NCBI RefSeq assembly: GCF_035989285.1
Contig: NZ_CP108513.1
Location: 3,038,001-3,102,000, forward strand
Origin: Streptomyces sp. NBC_01235
GTDB lineage: Bacteria; Actinomycetota; Actinomycetes; Streptomycetales; Streptomycetaceae
Direction of reading: 5' to 3'
Length of the DNA: 64,000 nt
Shown: positions 34,023 through 42,208 of the stretch, in pieces
Position numbering within the stretch: the stretch's first letter is position 1
Layout of the letters: the number at the start of each line of letters is the position of its first letter
Program-made: the position numbers and the translations under genes
Notes under the pieces: model-generated
Seen by the model: the letters and a program-made list of their open reading frames with translations, nothing else
Told to the model about the DNA's origin: nothing
The model's database searches: none

Positions 34023-35366
34023 TCAGCCCAGGCGTCCGGCGCCCGCGCCGCAGTCGACGATCCGCGGGACCGCCTGCGCCGGGTCGACCTTGGTGCGCAG
34101 GGTCGGCGTCCAGCCCGCGCCGGACTGCAGGACCTCGCCGGGGATCTCCGCGTTGTGCACGGCGATCAGGTCGGTGAGCGTGCCGTTGACGTAGTTGTCG
34201 TCGGCGGTGACCGGCGACACGCTCCACCGCTTCAGCACCTTGGCCGCGCTGACCCCCTGCGGCAGCGTGAACGCGTTGTGCTGGGCGACGAGTTGGGACT
34301 CCTTGCCGATGCCGAAGCTGTAGGAGAAGGAGTCGTCGCCGACGAAGTGGTTGTTGTAGGAGTCCACCTGGCCGAAGCGGACGCGGGGTGCGCGCTCGAC
34401 CAGGTTCGAGAACTGGTTGTGGTGGAAGGTCACCTTGAGGTGGCCCCGGTCGCCGGCGGCCGTCGACTCGCTGTCGCTGTTGCCGATGAGGATCGTCTTG
34501 TCGTGCTCGGCGAAGACGTTCCAGGAAGCGGTTACGTGGTCGGCGCCGCGGACGATGTCCAGCTCGCCGTCGTGCTGCTGGTAGAGCATGCCGAAGTAGG
34601 TCGGCGCGGCACTGTCCGGGTGCGTCCCGTCGGTGAACGTGTTGTGGTCCAGCCAGACATGCGTGGAGCCGTACACGACGGCGGTGTCGTACTCGGAGTT
34701 CCAGTTGCCGTTCGTGCCGTCGGTCGGGTCCCACTGCGGGAAGCAGTCGATGGGCGACTCGAAGGCAAGGTTCCGGATGATCACGTTGTCGACGGCCTTG
34801 ATCTGCAGGCTGACACCCTTGAACCCGGCGTTCCTGCCGATGCCGACAATGGTGGTGTTGGCGGGGATGTTCGCCTTGATGGCCGTGTCCTGTGCGGCGG
34901 CGGAGGCGCGCCGCAGCCCCTCCGGGCTGTCGTCGGGCTCGGCGCTCAGGTCGGTGTCCAGCCCCCAGGTCTCCGGCGCGTACTTGGCGAGGTAGGCGTC
35001 GAAGTCGTACCCGGGCGCGGCGAAGGCGTCGCATCCCTCGGCGACGGCGTCGATGACGCCCTTCACCTTGATGATCTTCGGCGCGCTGCCGCCGGCGGCG
35101 AGGGCCGCCCTGAACTCGGCCCAGGTGGTGACGGTGTACACGTGGTCGGCGTCGGCGGCCGACCCGCCCGTGGTCCCCGTCCCGTACGAGGCCCAGCCGT
35201 CGTTCGCGCCCAGAACCTGCCGGCCGAGGTCGCGGGCGGCGGAGTGGGACTGGGGGTGGGACTGGGGCTGGGACTGGGCGGACGCCGTGCCGGTGACGGA
35301 CAGCACCAGCGCCGTGCACCCCACCAGGGCAGCTATGGCGCGTCCATGACATATCTGTGTGCGCAC
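34023..35366 (-). CDS. Secreted pectate lyase, family PL1 (copy A)
   Basis: 447 residues from a GTG at 35366 with GGAGGA nine bases upstream. The signal peptide ends at TASAQ, followed by a Gln/Ser/Pro-His linker (QSQPQSHPQSHS). The PL1 beta-helix shows GWASYGTGTTGGSAADADHVYTV in parts, the conserved STHVWLDHNTF, a calcium-type DGELDIVRGADH and the catalytic arginine in VERAPRVRFGQV. It is homologous to the PL1 at 43374-44678 and cleaves polygalacturonate by beta-elimination outside the cell. It starts 37 bases after the acetylesterase gene. Confidence 0.92.
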   Translation of the reverse strand: MRTQICHGRAIAALVGCTALVLSVTGTASAQSQPQSHPQSHSAARDLGRQVLGANDGWASYGTGTTGGSAADADHVYTVTTWAEFRAALAAGGSAPKIIKVKGVIDAVAEGCDAFAAPGYDFDAYLAKYAPETWGLDTDLSAEPDDSPEGLRRASAAAQDTAIKANIPANTTIVGIGRNAGFKGVSLQIKAVDNVIIRNLAFESPIDCFPQWDPTDGTNGNWNSEYDTAVVYGSTHVWLDHNTFTDGTHPDSAAPTYFGMLYQQHDGELDIVRGADHVTASWNVFAEHDKTILIGNSDSESTAAGDRGHLKVTFHHNQFSNLVERAPRVRFGQVDSYNNHFVGDDSFSYSFGIGKESQLVAQHNAFTLPQGVSAAKVLKRWSVSPVTADDNYVNGTLTDLIAVHNAEIPGEVLQSGAGWTPTLRTKVDPAQAVPRIVDCGAGAGRLG

Positions 35367-35403
35367 TGTGCGGGTCTCCTCCGGATGAAAGGGCGGTGCG
35401 GTT

Positions 35404-36213
35404 CTACGAGAGCGTTGACGAAAGGGGCGCGGGCCAGGTGATCCAGGACGTGGGGATCTCGTCGTGCAGCCGGACGACGTCACGCGGCGCGAGCACCCGC
35501 GTCCGCAGCAGCTCCCGTGCCACGAGCCGCGCCACGGCGATCGCGCCCGGCGGATTGAAGTGCGTGTTGTCCTGCTCGGTCTCGGTCCAGTTGAAGTACG
35601 TCTTCGTCTCCTCGACCCCGAGCGCCTGCCACAGCGCGAGCGACAGGGCCTGGACGTCGAGCAGCGCCACCCGCTCCGACTCGGCGAGCGCACGCATGGC
35701 GGCGGGATACTCACCGTGCGTCGGCAGGGCGTTCCCCTCGGCGTCGAACCTGCGGCGCTCGACGGACGTGGCGAGCACGGGCCGCGCGCCCTTCGCACGG
35801 GCGCCGTCGATGTACATCCGCAGGTAGTCCTGATACGTCGTCCAGGGCTCGGTGTACCGGGTCGGGTCGGTGGTCTTCTCGTCGTTGTGCGCGAACTGGA
35901 TCAGCAGCAAGTCGCCCGGCCGGATCGCGGCGAGGATGGCGTCGAGCCGGCCTTCGTCGACGAAGCTCTTGGAACTGCGCCCGTTCACGGCGTGGTTGGC
36001 GACGGGCCGGTCCTTGTGCAGAAAGAACGGGAGCGCCATTCCCCACCCGGTCTCGGGAGCGGCGTCGGAATACTTCTGGGCGGCGGTGGAATCACCGGCG
36101 ATGAAAAGCGTGCGGGGCCGAGAATCACCGGCTTGGGCAGGAACGGCTGCCGCGACACCGAGAGGAATGGCGGCAAGGGCCGCCGAAGTGACCTGTCTGC
36201 GGGTAAGGGACAC
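35404..36213 (-). CDS. Secreted rhamnogalacturonan acetylesterase, family CE12
   Basis: 269 residues, SGNH hydrolase. Block I is IAGDST with Ser42, followed by block II NHAVNGRSSKSF, block III QFAHNDEK and the catalytic pair in DNTHFNPPGA. The sequence GWGMALPFF is typical of rhamnogalacturonan acetylesterases. It removes acetyl groups from the galacturonate of rhamnogalacturonan, making it accessible to the PL4 lyase. I prefer the GTG at 36213 (MSLTRRQVTS, Tat-like) over 36222 because AAAGG is properly spaced for it. Confidence 0.88.
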   Translation of the reverse strand: MSLTRRQVTSAALAAIPLGVAAAVPAQAGDSRPRTLFIAGDSTAAQKYSDAAPETGWGMALPFFLHKDRPVANHAVNGRSSKSFVDEGRLDAILAAIRPGDLLLIQFAHNDEKTTDPTRYTEPWTTYQDYLRMYIDGARAKGARPVLATSVERRRFDAEGNALPTHGEYPAAMRALAESERVALLDVQALSLALWQALGVEETKTYFNWTETEQDNTHFNPPGAIAVARLVARELLRTRVLAPRDVVRLHDEIPTSWITWPAPLSSTLS

Positions 36214-36224
36214 GAGGTGCACCT

Positions 36225-36256
36225 TTCAACAGGGGTTCAGTTCAACAGGGGTTCAG
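36225..36256. repeat. Perfect 16-bp tandem duplication upstream of CE12
   Basis: Two adjacent identical copies of TTCAACAGGGGTTCAG, ending just before the acetylesterase start region. It could be a duplicated regulator half-site or simple replication slippage. Confidence 0.75.
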
Positions 36257-36266
36257 TGGATTTCCT

Positions 36267-36296
36267 GGGGGCGCGGGGAACTGCGCGACCAGCCCC
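36267..36296. repeat. Dispersed Streptomyces palindromic element, copy 3
   Basis: Begins GGGGGCGCGGGGAACTGCGC and ends GACCAGCCCC. It is a close match to 14072-14100 and lies 40 bases past the stop of the sugar-binding lipoprotein gene, where it may act as a terminator. Confidence 0.7.
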
Positions 36297-36335
36297 AGCC
36301 GGCCGGCAGTCCCCCACAAACCGAAACCGTCCGAG

Positions 36336-37673
36336 CTACTTGTGGTTCTTCTTCCAGTCGGCCTGCGCAGCGTTCAGCTGCTCTGCCAACGTGTCCAGAA
36401 AGTCCTTCGCGCTCATCTTCCCGAGCAACACCTTCTGGAAGTTCGGCTCGTTGTCGGCCTTGGAGATCGTGTTCCAGTCGGGCAGGTAGTAGGGCAGCTG
36501 CACGATCTTCGTGGTGGTGCCGGCCAGCGCCTCGGCGGCGAGCTTCGTCGGCTCGGACGCCTGAACCCAACTGTCCTGCGCCGCCTCGAGGTTCGCCGGC
36601 ACCTGCCCCGCCGTCTTGTTCCACTTGCTGTTCGCCTCGTGCGACGCGGCGAACTCGATGAACTTCCAGGCGGCGGTCTTGTTCTTGCTGGACTTGAACA
36701 GCCCGAGCCCGTCGACCGGGTTGGAGACCTGCACGCGTGTGCCGTCGTCCTGGGTCGGCGCCGGAATGCCCTTGAACTTTCCGGCCAGCGCCTTCTGGTG
36801 GTCGCCGTAGGAGCCCAGGTTGTGGCTCAGCATGCCGATGGTGCCGGAGTCCCACTGGGCGACCATCTTGGTGAAGTCGTTGTTGACGTCGGCGGACGGG
36901 GTGTCCTTCTTGTACAGGCCGACGTACTTCTCCAGCGCGGCCACGTTCTTCGGGTCGTTGACCGTGGTCTTCTCACCGTTCCAGAAGTCGGTGAGACCGC
37001 TCTGCCCATACGTGGCGTCCAGTGCCTGGGCGATGGATCCCGCGCCGCCTCGGATGGTGTACCCGAACGCGTTCTTGCCCTTGTTCGTGAGCTTGTCGGC
37101 TGCCGCGTAGAACTTCGTCCAGGTGGTCGGCGCGTCCAGACCGGCCTGCTGGAACAGGTCGGTGCGGTACCACAGGGTGCCGTTGTTCGCGGAGGTCGGC
37201 ACCGAGTACGTCTTGTCGTCGACGCCCGCCGCCTTGACGCCCTCCAGGAACTTCTGGTTGAGCTGGTCCTTCAGCTCGCTCTTCGCGATCCGGCTGTCCA
37301 GCGGTTCGAGGGCGCCCTGCGCGGCGACCTCGGCGAGCATCGCGGTTCCCACGCCACCGACGTCGGGCAGACCGCCGCCCTGGATGGCGGTGTCGTACTT
37401 GGACTGGACGCTGTCGGCCGGCACCCCGACGTAGTTGACCTTGATGTCCGGGTTCGCCTTCTCGAAGTCGGCGATGATCTCCTTCCAGATGTCGGTGCGG
37501 ACACCGCCGTTGTTGTCCCAGAAGGTGATCTCACCCTTGCCGGAACCCTCGCCCCCCTTGTCCCCCGCGGCGCCGCTGCCGTCGTCACCACACGCGGTGG
37601 CGGTCAGCGCGAGCACGGAGCCCAGGGCGACGGCCAGGGCGGCGCGCCTGCTTCTGCGGATGCTGCTCTTCAT
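36336..37673 (-). CDS. Sugar ABC transporter substrate-binding lipoprotein (family 1)
   Basis: 445 residues. The lipoprotein signal has its lipobox at TATAC, Cys28, then a Gly/Asp/Ser linker. The mature part is a family-1 binding protein: EITFWDNNGGVRTDIWKEI, NVALPDVGG-type strand replaced by GGGLPDVGGVGTAML, NNGTLWYRTDLFQQAGL and KTAAWKFIEFAAS. Family-1 proteins bind oligosaccharides; here pectin-derived unsaturated oligogalacturonides or rhamnogalacturonan fragments are likely. The two permeases at 44675-46506 are the natural partners, although six enzyme genes separate them. It has its own 51-base leader. Confidence 0.9.
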   Translation of the reverse strand: MKSSIRRSRRAALAVALGSVLALTATACGDDGSGAAGDKGGEGSGKGEITFWDNNGGVRTDIWKEIIADFEKANPDIKVNYVGVPADSVQSKYDTAIQGGGLPDVGGVGTAMLAEVAAQGALEPLDSRIAKSELKDQLNQKFLEGVKAAGVDDKTYSVPTSANNGTLWYRTDLFQQAGLDAPTTWTKFYAAADKLTNKGKNAFGYTIRGGAGSIAQALDATYGQSGLTDFWNGEKTTVNDPKNVAALEKYVGLYKKDTPSADVNNDFTKMVAQWDSGTIGMLSHNLGSYGDHQKALAGKFKGIPAPTQDDGTRVQVSNPVDGLGLFKSSKNKTAAWKFIEFAASHEANSKWNKTAGQVPANLEAAQDSWVQASEPTKLAAEALAGTTTKIVQLPYYLPDWNTISKADNEPNFQKVLLGKMSAKDFLDTLAEQLNAAQADWKKNHK

Positions 37674-37724
37674 GTGGTCGGCTCTCTCTTCTGGATCCCA
37701 ACGGAGATATGAAGTTGTGGGGGG

Positions 37725-39740
37725 TCAGTGGGTGGTGCCGGTGCGGGCGTACGGCGCCCAGCCGTCCGCGCCCTTGAGGTAGTCGGCGACGGTGTGCGTC
37801 CGCGCGTCGGCGTCGTCCATCTGCGGCCGGTCGGGCGAGATGGCCGCCCCGGGCCCGGAGTTGCGGTATTCGGTGAACCGTGCGTCCCGCCAGGAGAACC
37901 CGCTCATGTCGGTCCACGGCGACGACTTGACCGCCGCCGGCAGTTCGGTGTCCCGGATCAGCACCTGTGCGACCGCCTCCGGCTCCCCGCCCGGATGCCA
38001 CGGCCGTCCCAGGTGGAAGGAGTCGGCCGGCGCGTCGCTCACGACCTTCGACCGGGTGATCAGGAACCCGTACGGGTTGCCCGTCCACGTCGAAGCGGCC
38101 GTCAGGTAACCGTTGTTGGTGGCCGAACCCCGGCTCAGCAGCCGGATCACCGACCGCTCGACGACGGTCGTCGCCCGCCCGTAGACGAAGTCGACGTCGC
38201 CCTCGATGTAGGAGTCGCGGACATACACCCGGCTGACGGTGGTCAGCTTCGGGCTGTCCGTCATCAACGTGTCCTGGTTGCCCAGGAAGGCGGTGTTCTC
38301 GAAGACGATCCGGTCGCCGGTCGTCTTCATGGCGAGGGCCTGCTCGCCGTTCAGCTCGACCGCGGCCTCGTCGAAGTCGTTGCTGAAGGTCAGGTTGCGG
38401 GCCGTGACGTCGTCCGCGGCGATCCGGACGGTGGCGCTCCCCGTCGAACCGCCGTACGCCGCGGGCGTGTCGTAGACGATGACGGTGTCCGAGCGGTCGT
38501 GTCCAGTCCCCTGCAACAGGACGTTCGGCTTTGTCGCGGGGATGAAGACCTTCTCGCGGTACGTGCCCGGCGCGACGGCGATGGTGATGTCGTCGGCGTT
38601 GCCGTCGGGCACGGCGTCGACGGCGGACTGGACGCTCGGGTAGTCGCCCGGCACGTTCAGGGTGACCGCGTCTCCGATCCGCGCTTGCGGCCCCGAGAAC
38701 CGGGTGACCAGCGCGGGAACGGCGGCCGCGGGATCCAGCCGGTACGCGTAGAACTCCCGCGGGTCGAAGGCGGCGCCCCACTCGTCGGTGCGCCCGCTCG
38801 TGTTCCTCAGGATCGACCCTCGTTCGACCAGCTCGGCGGTCGCGTCGGCCTGGTAGGGATGCTGGACGCCGTCGTAGTAGCCGTTCTCGATGACCATCTT
38901 GGTGTGGCCCCGCGACCAGTTCCCGTACGTCCACACCGGGTCCCCGTCGGCGACCTGCGCCGACAGGTAGTTGTTGTAGAGGTGGGCGTAGGCGCAGTTG
39001 TCCGCCGAGGGATTGCGCTGTTTCGTGCCCGTGAACCAGTTGTGGTCGATGGTGATCTGCGTGAGGACGTTGGTCGTCCAGCCGATGCCGAACGCCTTGT
39101 TGTGGTTGCTGAACCGGTTGTAGGACACGGTGATGTACTGGCTGTCCTTGCGGATGTCGAGCAGCCCGTCGCCCATGTGCGTGAAGGTGTTGTGGTCGAT
39201 CCAGACGTGGTCGACGGTGTCCATCTGGATCGCGTCGAAGTCGGTCGTCTTGCCGTCCCAGTCGCCCTCGACGTAGGAGTCCCGGATCGTCAGGTTGCGG
39301 ATGATCACGTTGTGCGTGCCGGGGTTGAGATGGAGCTCGCCGTGGACGATCTCGCCGGTGTCGCCGACGCCGATGATCGTCTTGTTCGAGGTCACGACGA
39401 TGTCGGAGCCGAAGGGCTCGACGGCCACCGCGCCCTTGACCCGGATGACGTAGGGCGCCTCGGCGGCGGCGTACTTCGCCAGCGAGGCCTGGTCGGTGAC
39501 GGTGACGACCTTGCCGCCGGCGCCTCCGGTGGTGCCGCCGGCGAGGGAGGCGAAGCCATGGGCCCGGTCGGTCCAGCGGGCCGCCGAGGACGCCGACGGG
39601 GTCGAGGCGACGGCGGCCGTCGGCCTGCCGGCAGCCCTCGCCTCGCCGACGGCGCCCAGTCCGAGCGCCGCCACCAGGCCGGCGACGGCCGCCATGACCA
39701 CACCGGGTCTCGGCAAGCGCTTGCTAGGGAAGTGCGTCAT
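37725..39740 (-). CDS. Secreted pectate lyase-pectin methylesterase fusion (PL1-CE8)
   Basis: 671 residues. A signal anchor-like segment (about 17-40) precedes an N-terminal PL1 beta-helix (about 55-340: NKTIIGVGDTGEI, VDHVWIDHNTFTHMGDGLLDI, KQRNPSADNCAYAHLYNN) and a C-terminal CE8 domain (about 360-655: YPSVQSAVDAVPDG, GEQALAMKTTGD, GNQDTLMTD, EGDVDFVYGRA, GRPWHPGG). Both active sites look complete, so one polypeptide could remove methyl esters and then cleave the exposed homogalacturonan. The start ATG at 39740 has GGGAG at the right distance; a TTG at 39752 is less likely. The palindrome GCAAGCGCTTGC lies in its first codons. Confidence 0.9.
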   Translation of the reverse strand: MTHFPSKRLPRPGVVMAAVAGLVAALGLGAVGEARAAGRPTAAVASTPSASSAARWTDRAHGFASLAGGTTGGAGGKVVTVTDQASLAKYAAAEAPYVIRVKGAVAVEPFGSDIVVTSNKTIIGVGDTGEIVHGELHLNPGTHNVIIRNLTIRDSYVEGDWDGKTTDFDAIQMDTVDHVWIDHNTFTHMGDGLLDIRKDSQYITVSYNRFSNHNKAFGIGWTTNVLTQITIDHNWFTGTKQRNPSADNCAYAHLYNNYLSAQVADGDPVWTYGNWSRGHTKMVIENGYYDGVQHPYQADATAELVERGSILRNTSGRTDEWGAAFDPREFYAYRLDPAAAVPALVTRFSGPQARIGDAVTLNVPGDYPSVQSAVDAVPDGNADDITIAVAPGTYREKVFIPATKPNVLLQGTGHDRSDTVIVYDTPAAYGGSTGSATVRIAADDVTARNLTFSNDFDEAAVELNGEQALAMKTTGDRIVFENTAFLGNQDTLMTDSPKLTTVSRVYVRDSYIEGDVDFVYGRATTVVERSVIRLLSRGSATNNGYLTAASTWTGNPYGFLITRSKVVSDAPADSFHLGRPWHPGGEPEAVAQVLIRDTELPAAVKSSPWTDMSGFSWRDARFTEYRNSGPGAAISPDRPQMDDADARTHTVADYLKGADGWAPYARTGTTH
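39713..39724. promoter_or_regulatory. LacI-type palindrome in the 5' end of the PL1-CE8 gene
   Basis: GCAAGCGCTTGC is a perfect 12-bp palindrome with a central CG, overlapping about codons 6-9. It shares the AAGCGCTT core with sites at 46537, 48417 and 48643. Confidence 0.4.
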
Positions 39741-39773
39741 TGCGGCTCCCAACAGGCGTACAGGACAGATGAG

Positions 39774-41327
39774 TTAGAGAGGTCTGATCCGGAACTCGCT
39801 GAACGTGGCCGCTCCGGCGTGCCCGGTTCCGACGGGCGCGAGGGCGAAGAGGCCGAGCAGGGCGCCGACCCAGCGCCAGGGGGTGGCGGCGAAGACGGGA
39901 CCGGAGTGGCGCAGGCCGTCGCCGACGTCGCAGGCGAAACGGCAGCGGGCGCCCGCGCCGATCTCGATCCGCAGTCGGGCCCGCCCTTCGGGGGCGAGCC
40001 GTGGGTGGGCGGCGTCCCGTTCCCTCTCGGCGACCGGTTCGGCGAACCGGTGCACGAGGTGGACGGTGCCGTCGGCTCCCCGCTGGAGGCCGATCCAGCC
40101 GAAGGCGTCGCCGAGGACCGCGAGTCCGGCCCGGGCGCCCGGCTCCTCGCTGTGCAGCCGCAGCTCCACCTCGACGGCGGACGGGACGCCGGGCAGCCGC
40201 TGGGTGAGAACGTTCGCCAGGGTGCGCAGGTCGTGCGCGTCGGCCGTCCGTACGCAGGTCAGGCGCAGTCCGTCGGCGGAGTGCTGGGTGGCCCACCCGT
40301 CCTGGGGGTTGGCCGTCCACGACCACTGACGGCCGAAGCGTCCGCCGGGGAAGTCGTCGTCGGTGGCGGGCGCGGCGGTGGGATGCGCGGGCAGGTCGGG
40401 CCGCCGGTGCTCGAGGACCGGGGCGCCCTCGTCGCCGAGGACCGGCCAGCCTCCCCCGCTCTCGGCTTCGCTCGAGCGGGAGGTGCCCCCATGGCCCCAG
40501 CGCATCGGCTGGAGGTGAACGACCCGGCCGTAGGCGCCGCGCTGCTGGAAGTGCAGGAACCAGTCCTCGCCGGACGGGGTGCGCACCCAGCCGCCCTGGT
40601 GGGGGCCGTTGACCTGGGTGTCCTGCTGTTCCAGGACGACCCTCTCCTCGTAGGGGCCGAAGAAGTCCCGGGAGCGGAAGGCGCCCTGCCAGCCGGTCTC
40701 CACTCCCCCGGCGGGCGCGAGGATCCAGAACCAGCCGTCGTGCCGGTAGAGCTTGGGGCCTTCGAGGGTGAACCAGCCGGGGATGCGGTCCCCGTCGACG
40801 ATCACTTTGCCCTCGTCGAGGACGGCCGTCCCCTCGGGGTGCATCCGGTGGCCGGTGAGCCGGTTCTTGACGCCCGCGCGGGACTTGGCCCAGGCGTGGA
40901 CCAGGTAGGCCTCGCCCCTCTCGTCGTCCCAGAGGGGGCAGGGGTCGATGAGCCCCTTGCCTTTCTTCACCAGGTGCGGGCGGGTCCAAGGGCCCCTGAT
41001 CTCGGGGGCGTTGACCTGGAAGATGCCCTGGTCGGGATCGCCCCAGAAGATCCAGAAGCGGTCGTCGTGCCATCTCAACGCGGGTGCCCAGACGCCACAG
41101 TCGTGGCGCGGGGTCCTGAACTCGGCGGCCGGTTCCAGGCGTTCGAGGGCGTGGCCGACCAGGGTCCAGTTGACCAGGTCGCGCGAGTGCAGCAGTGGCA
41201 GTCCGGGGGCGCGGCCGAAGCTGGAGGCGGTGAGATAGAAGTCGTCGCCGACGCGGACCACGTCCGGGTCGGACCAGTCGGCGTTCAGGATCGGGTTCGT
41301 GTACGTCTCGTGCTGCTCGTGGGTCAC
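39774..41327 (-). CDS. GH43 glycoside hydrolase (xylosidase/arabinofuranosidase type)
   Basis: 517 residues without a signal peptide, so probably cytoplasmic. The GH43 propeller starts TNPILNADWSDPDVVRVGD with the catalytic base at about Asp20, then LIDPCPLWDD and WFTLEGPKLYRHDG with the acid glutamate. A C-terminal beta-sandwich (about 330-515) follows, as in the beta-xylosidase/arabinofuranosidase branch. It would trim imported oligosaccharides. Residues around GHGGTSRSSEAESGGGW come from an in-frame palindromic repeat (40450-40492). Last gene of the coupled six-gene set, overlapping the PmoA-like gene by four bases. Confidence 0.87.
   Translation of the reverse strand: MTHEQHETYTNPILNADWSDPDVVRVGDDFYLTASSFGRAPGLPLLHSRDLVNWTLVGHALERLEPAAEFRTPRHDCGVWAPALRWHDDRFWIFWGDPDQGIFQVNAPEIRGPWTRPHLVKKGKGLIDPCPLWDDERGEAYLVHAWAKSRAGVKNRLTGHRMHPEGTAVLDEGKVIVDGDRIPGWFTLEGPKLYRHDGWFWILAPAGGVETGWQGAFRSRDFFGPYEERVVLEQQDTQVNGPHQGGWVRTPSGEDWFLHFQQRGAYGRVVHLQPMRWGHGGTSRSSEAESGGGWPVLGDEGAPVLEHRRPDLPAHPTAAPATDDDFPGGRFGRQWSWTANPQDGWATQHSADGLRLTCVRTADAHDLRTLANVLTQRLPGVPSAVEVELRLHSEEPGARAGLAVLGDAFGWIGLQRGADGTVHLVHRFAEPVAERERDAAHPRLAPEGRARLRIEIGAGARCRFACDVGDGLRHSGPVFAATPWRWVGALLGLFALAPVGTGHAGAATFSEFRIRPL
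40450..40492. repeat. In-frame palindromic repeat inside GH43 (copy 1)
   Basis: A 43-base stretch starting CCTCCCCCGCTCTCGGCTTC and ending GCCCCCAT. It forms a hairpin (CCCGCTC with GAGCGGG) and is read as GTSRSSEAESGG within the GH43 protein. Close copies lie at 41547-41587 and 51903-51945. Confidence 0.75.
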
Positions 41328-42208
41328 TGGCTGACCGCCTTGCGGACCAGCGCCGCAGCCTCGTCCCGGTCCAGGCGGCCGTCGGCGACGACGGTGACGA
41401 CGCGGCGTACGGCCGTCTCGCCGGGCGGGATCGGCAGCCGCTCGGCCGGGGCCAGCGAGGAGCCGACGCCCGGGTACTCGGCGGTGCGGACGAACCAGGG
41501 GTCGCGGCGGGTGGTGTCGGTGGCGCCCGCGAAGACGAGCGTCCAGCCTCCCCCGCTCGCGACTCCGCTCGAGCGGGAGGACCCCCCTCCGGCCAGGGCC
41601 AGCCAGTCGGCGCGCGCGCCGTGGACCTCCGCCTCGCCCTCGCTGTCGGCGGTGAAGACGGCGGGGGCCGTGTCCTCCTTGCGGGCGCGCCAGAAGAAGC
41701 CGCCGTAGGCCGCGCCGGAGCGGCCGTTCGTCGCCGGGCTGCCGATGGACAGCGCGTCGGACGTGACGTTGGTGAGGGAGAAGGTGAAGTCCAACGCCCA
41801 GGCGGTGTCGGTGAGTTCGGTGGCCGCGACGGTTCGGCGCTCGCGCAGCAGCTCGGCCCCGGCGGCGATCCAGCGCAGCTCCTCGACGAAGCCGTCGGGG
41901 TCGCGGAGCTGGAAGGAGCCGTGGCGCTGGGCGCCGTGGTTGTCGAGCTCGGTCGGACCCTGGTCGCGGACGTAGGTACGGCCGCCCCAGAAGTTGTGCC
42001 CCTCGACGTCGGGTACGGCTACACCGACGCCGAGGTGGTGTGTGTGGTCGGCGGGGCTGAGCTCGGTGACCGCCGTGCCGGCCAGGGTGGTGACGGGGTG
42101 CAGGAAGGGGCGCGGGGAGAGCCGGGCGGGCAGCTCGGGCCGCGTGACGTAGCGGCCGACCGGGCGGCCCGCGACGCGCAGGACGACCGGTGTGTCGGGT
42201 GCCGTCAT
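41324..42208 (-). CDS. PmoA-family (DUF6807) protein
   Basis: 294 residues, cytoplasmic. The family is recognisable by RPFLHPVTTLAG, the DHTHHLGVGVAVPDVEGHNFWGG histidine-rich motif in parts, and GGFFWRARKED. PmoA/DUF6807 proteins are uncharacterised but repeatedly sit beside Gfo/Idh/MocA oxidoreductases in sugar loci, as here. The histidine cluster suggests metal or sugar binding in a galactose-mutarotase-like beta fold. Residues in AGGGSSRSSGVASGGGW derive from a repeat insertion (41547-41587). The ATG overlaps the oxidoreductase stop (TGATG) and the gene overlaps GH43 by four bases. Confidence 0.78.
   Translation of the reverse strand: MTAPDTPVVLRVAGRPVGRYVTRPELPARLSPRPFLHPVTTLAGTAVTELSPADHTHHLGVGVAVPDVEGHNFWGGRTYVRDQGPTELDNHGAQRHGSFQLRDPDGFVEELRWIAAGAELLRERRTVAATELTDTAWALDFTFSLTNVTSDALSIGSPATNGRSGAAYGGFFWRARKEDTAPAVFTADSEGEAEVHGARADWLALAGGGSSRSSGVASGGGWTLVFAGATDTTRRDPWFVRTAEYPGVGSSLAPAERLPIPPGETAVRRVVTVVADGRLDRDEAAALVRKAVSQ
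41547..41587. repeat. In-frame palindromic repeat inside the PmoA-like gene (copy 2)
   Basis: Starts CCTCCCCCGCTCGCGACTCC, then GCTCGAGCGGGAGG and a C-run. Same orientation and same hairpin arms as copy 1; translated as GGSSRSSGVASGGG, a flexible Ser/Gly loop. Confidence 0.75.

Noticed and set aside
37728..41708. A 1326-residue open frame on the plus strand across the PL1-CE8 and GH43 genes
   Set aside because: It is antisense to two clear enzymes, has low-complexity Gly/Val/Arg composition and no domain; it arises from GC-rich codon bias.
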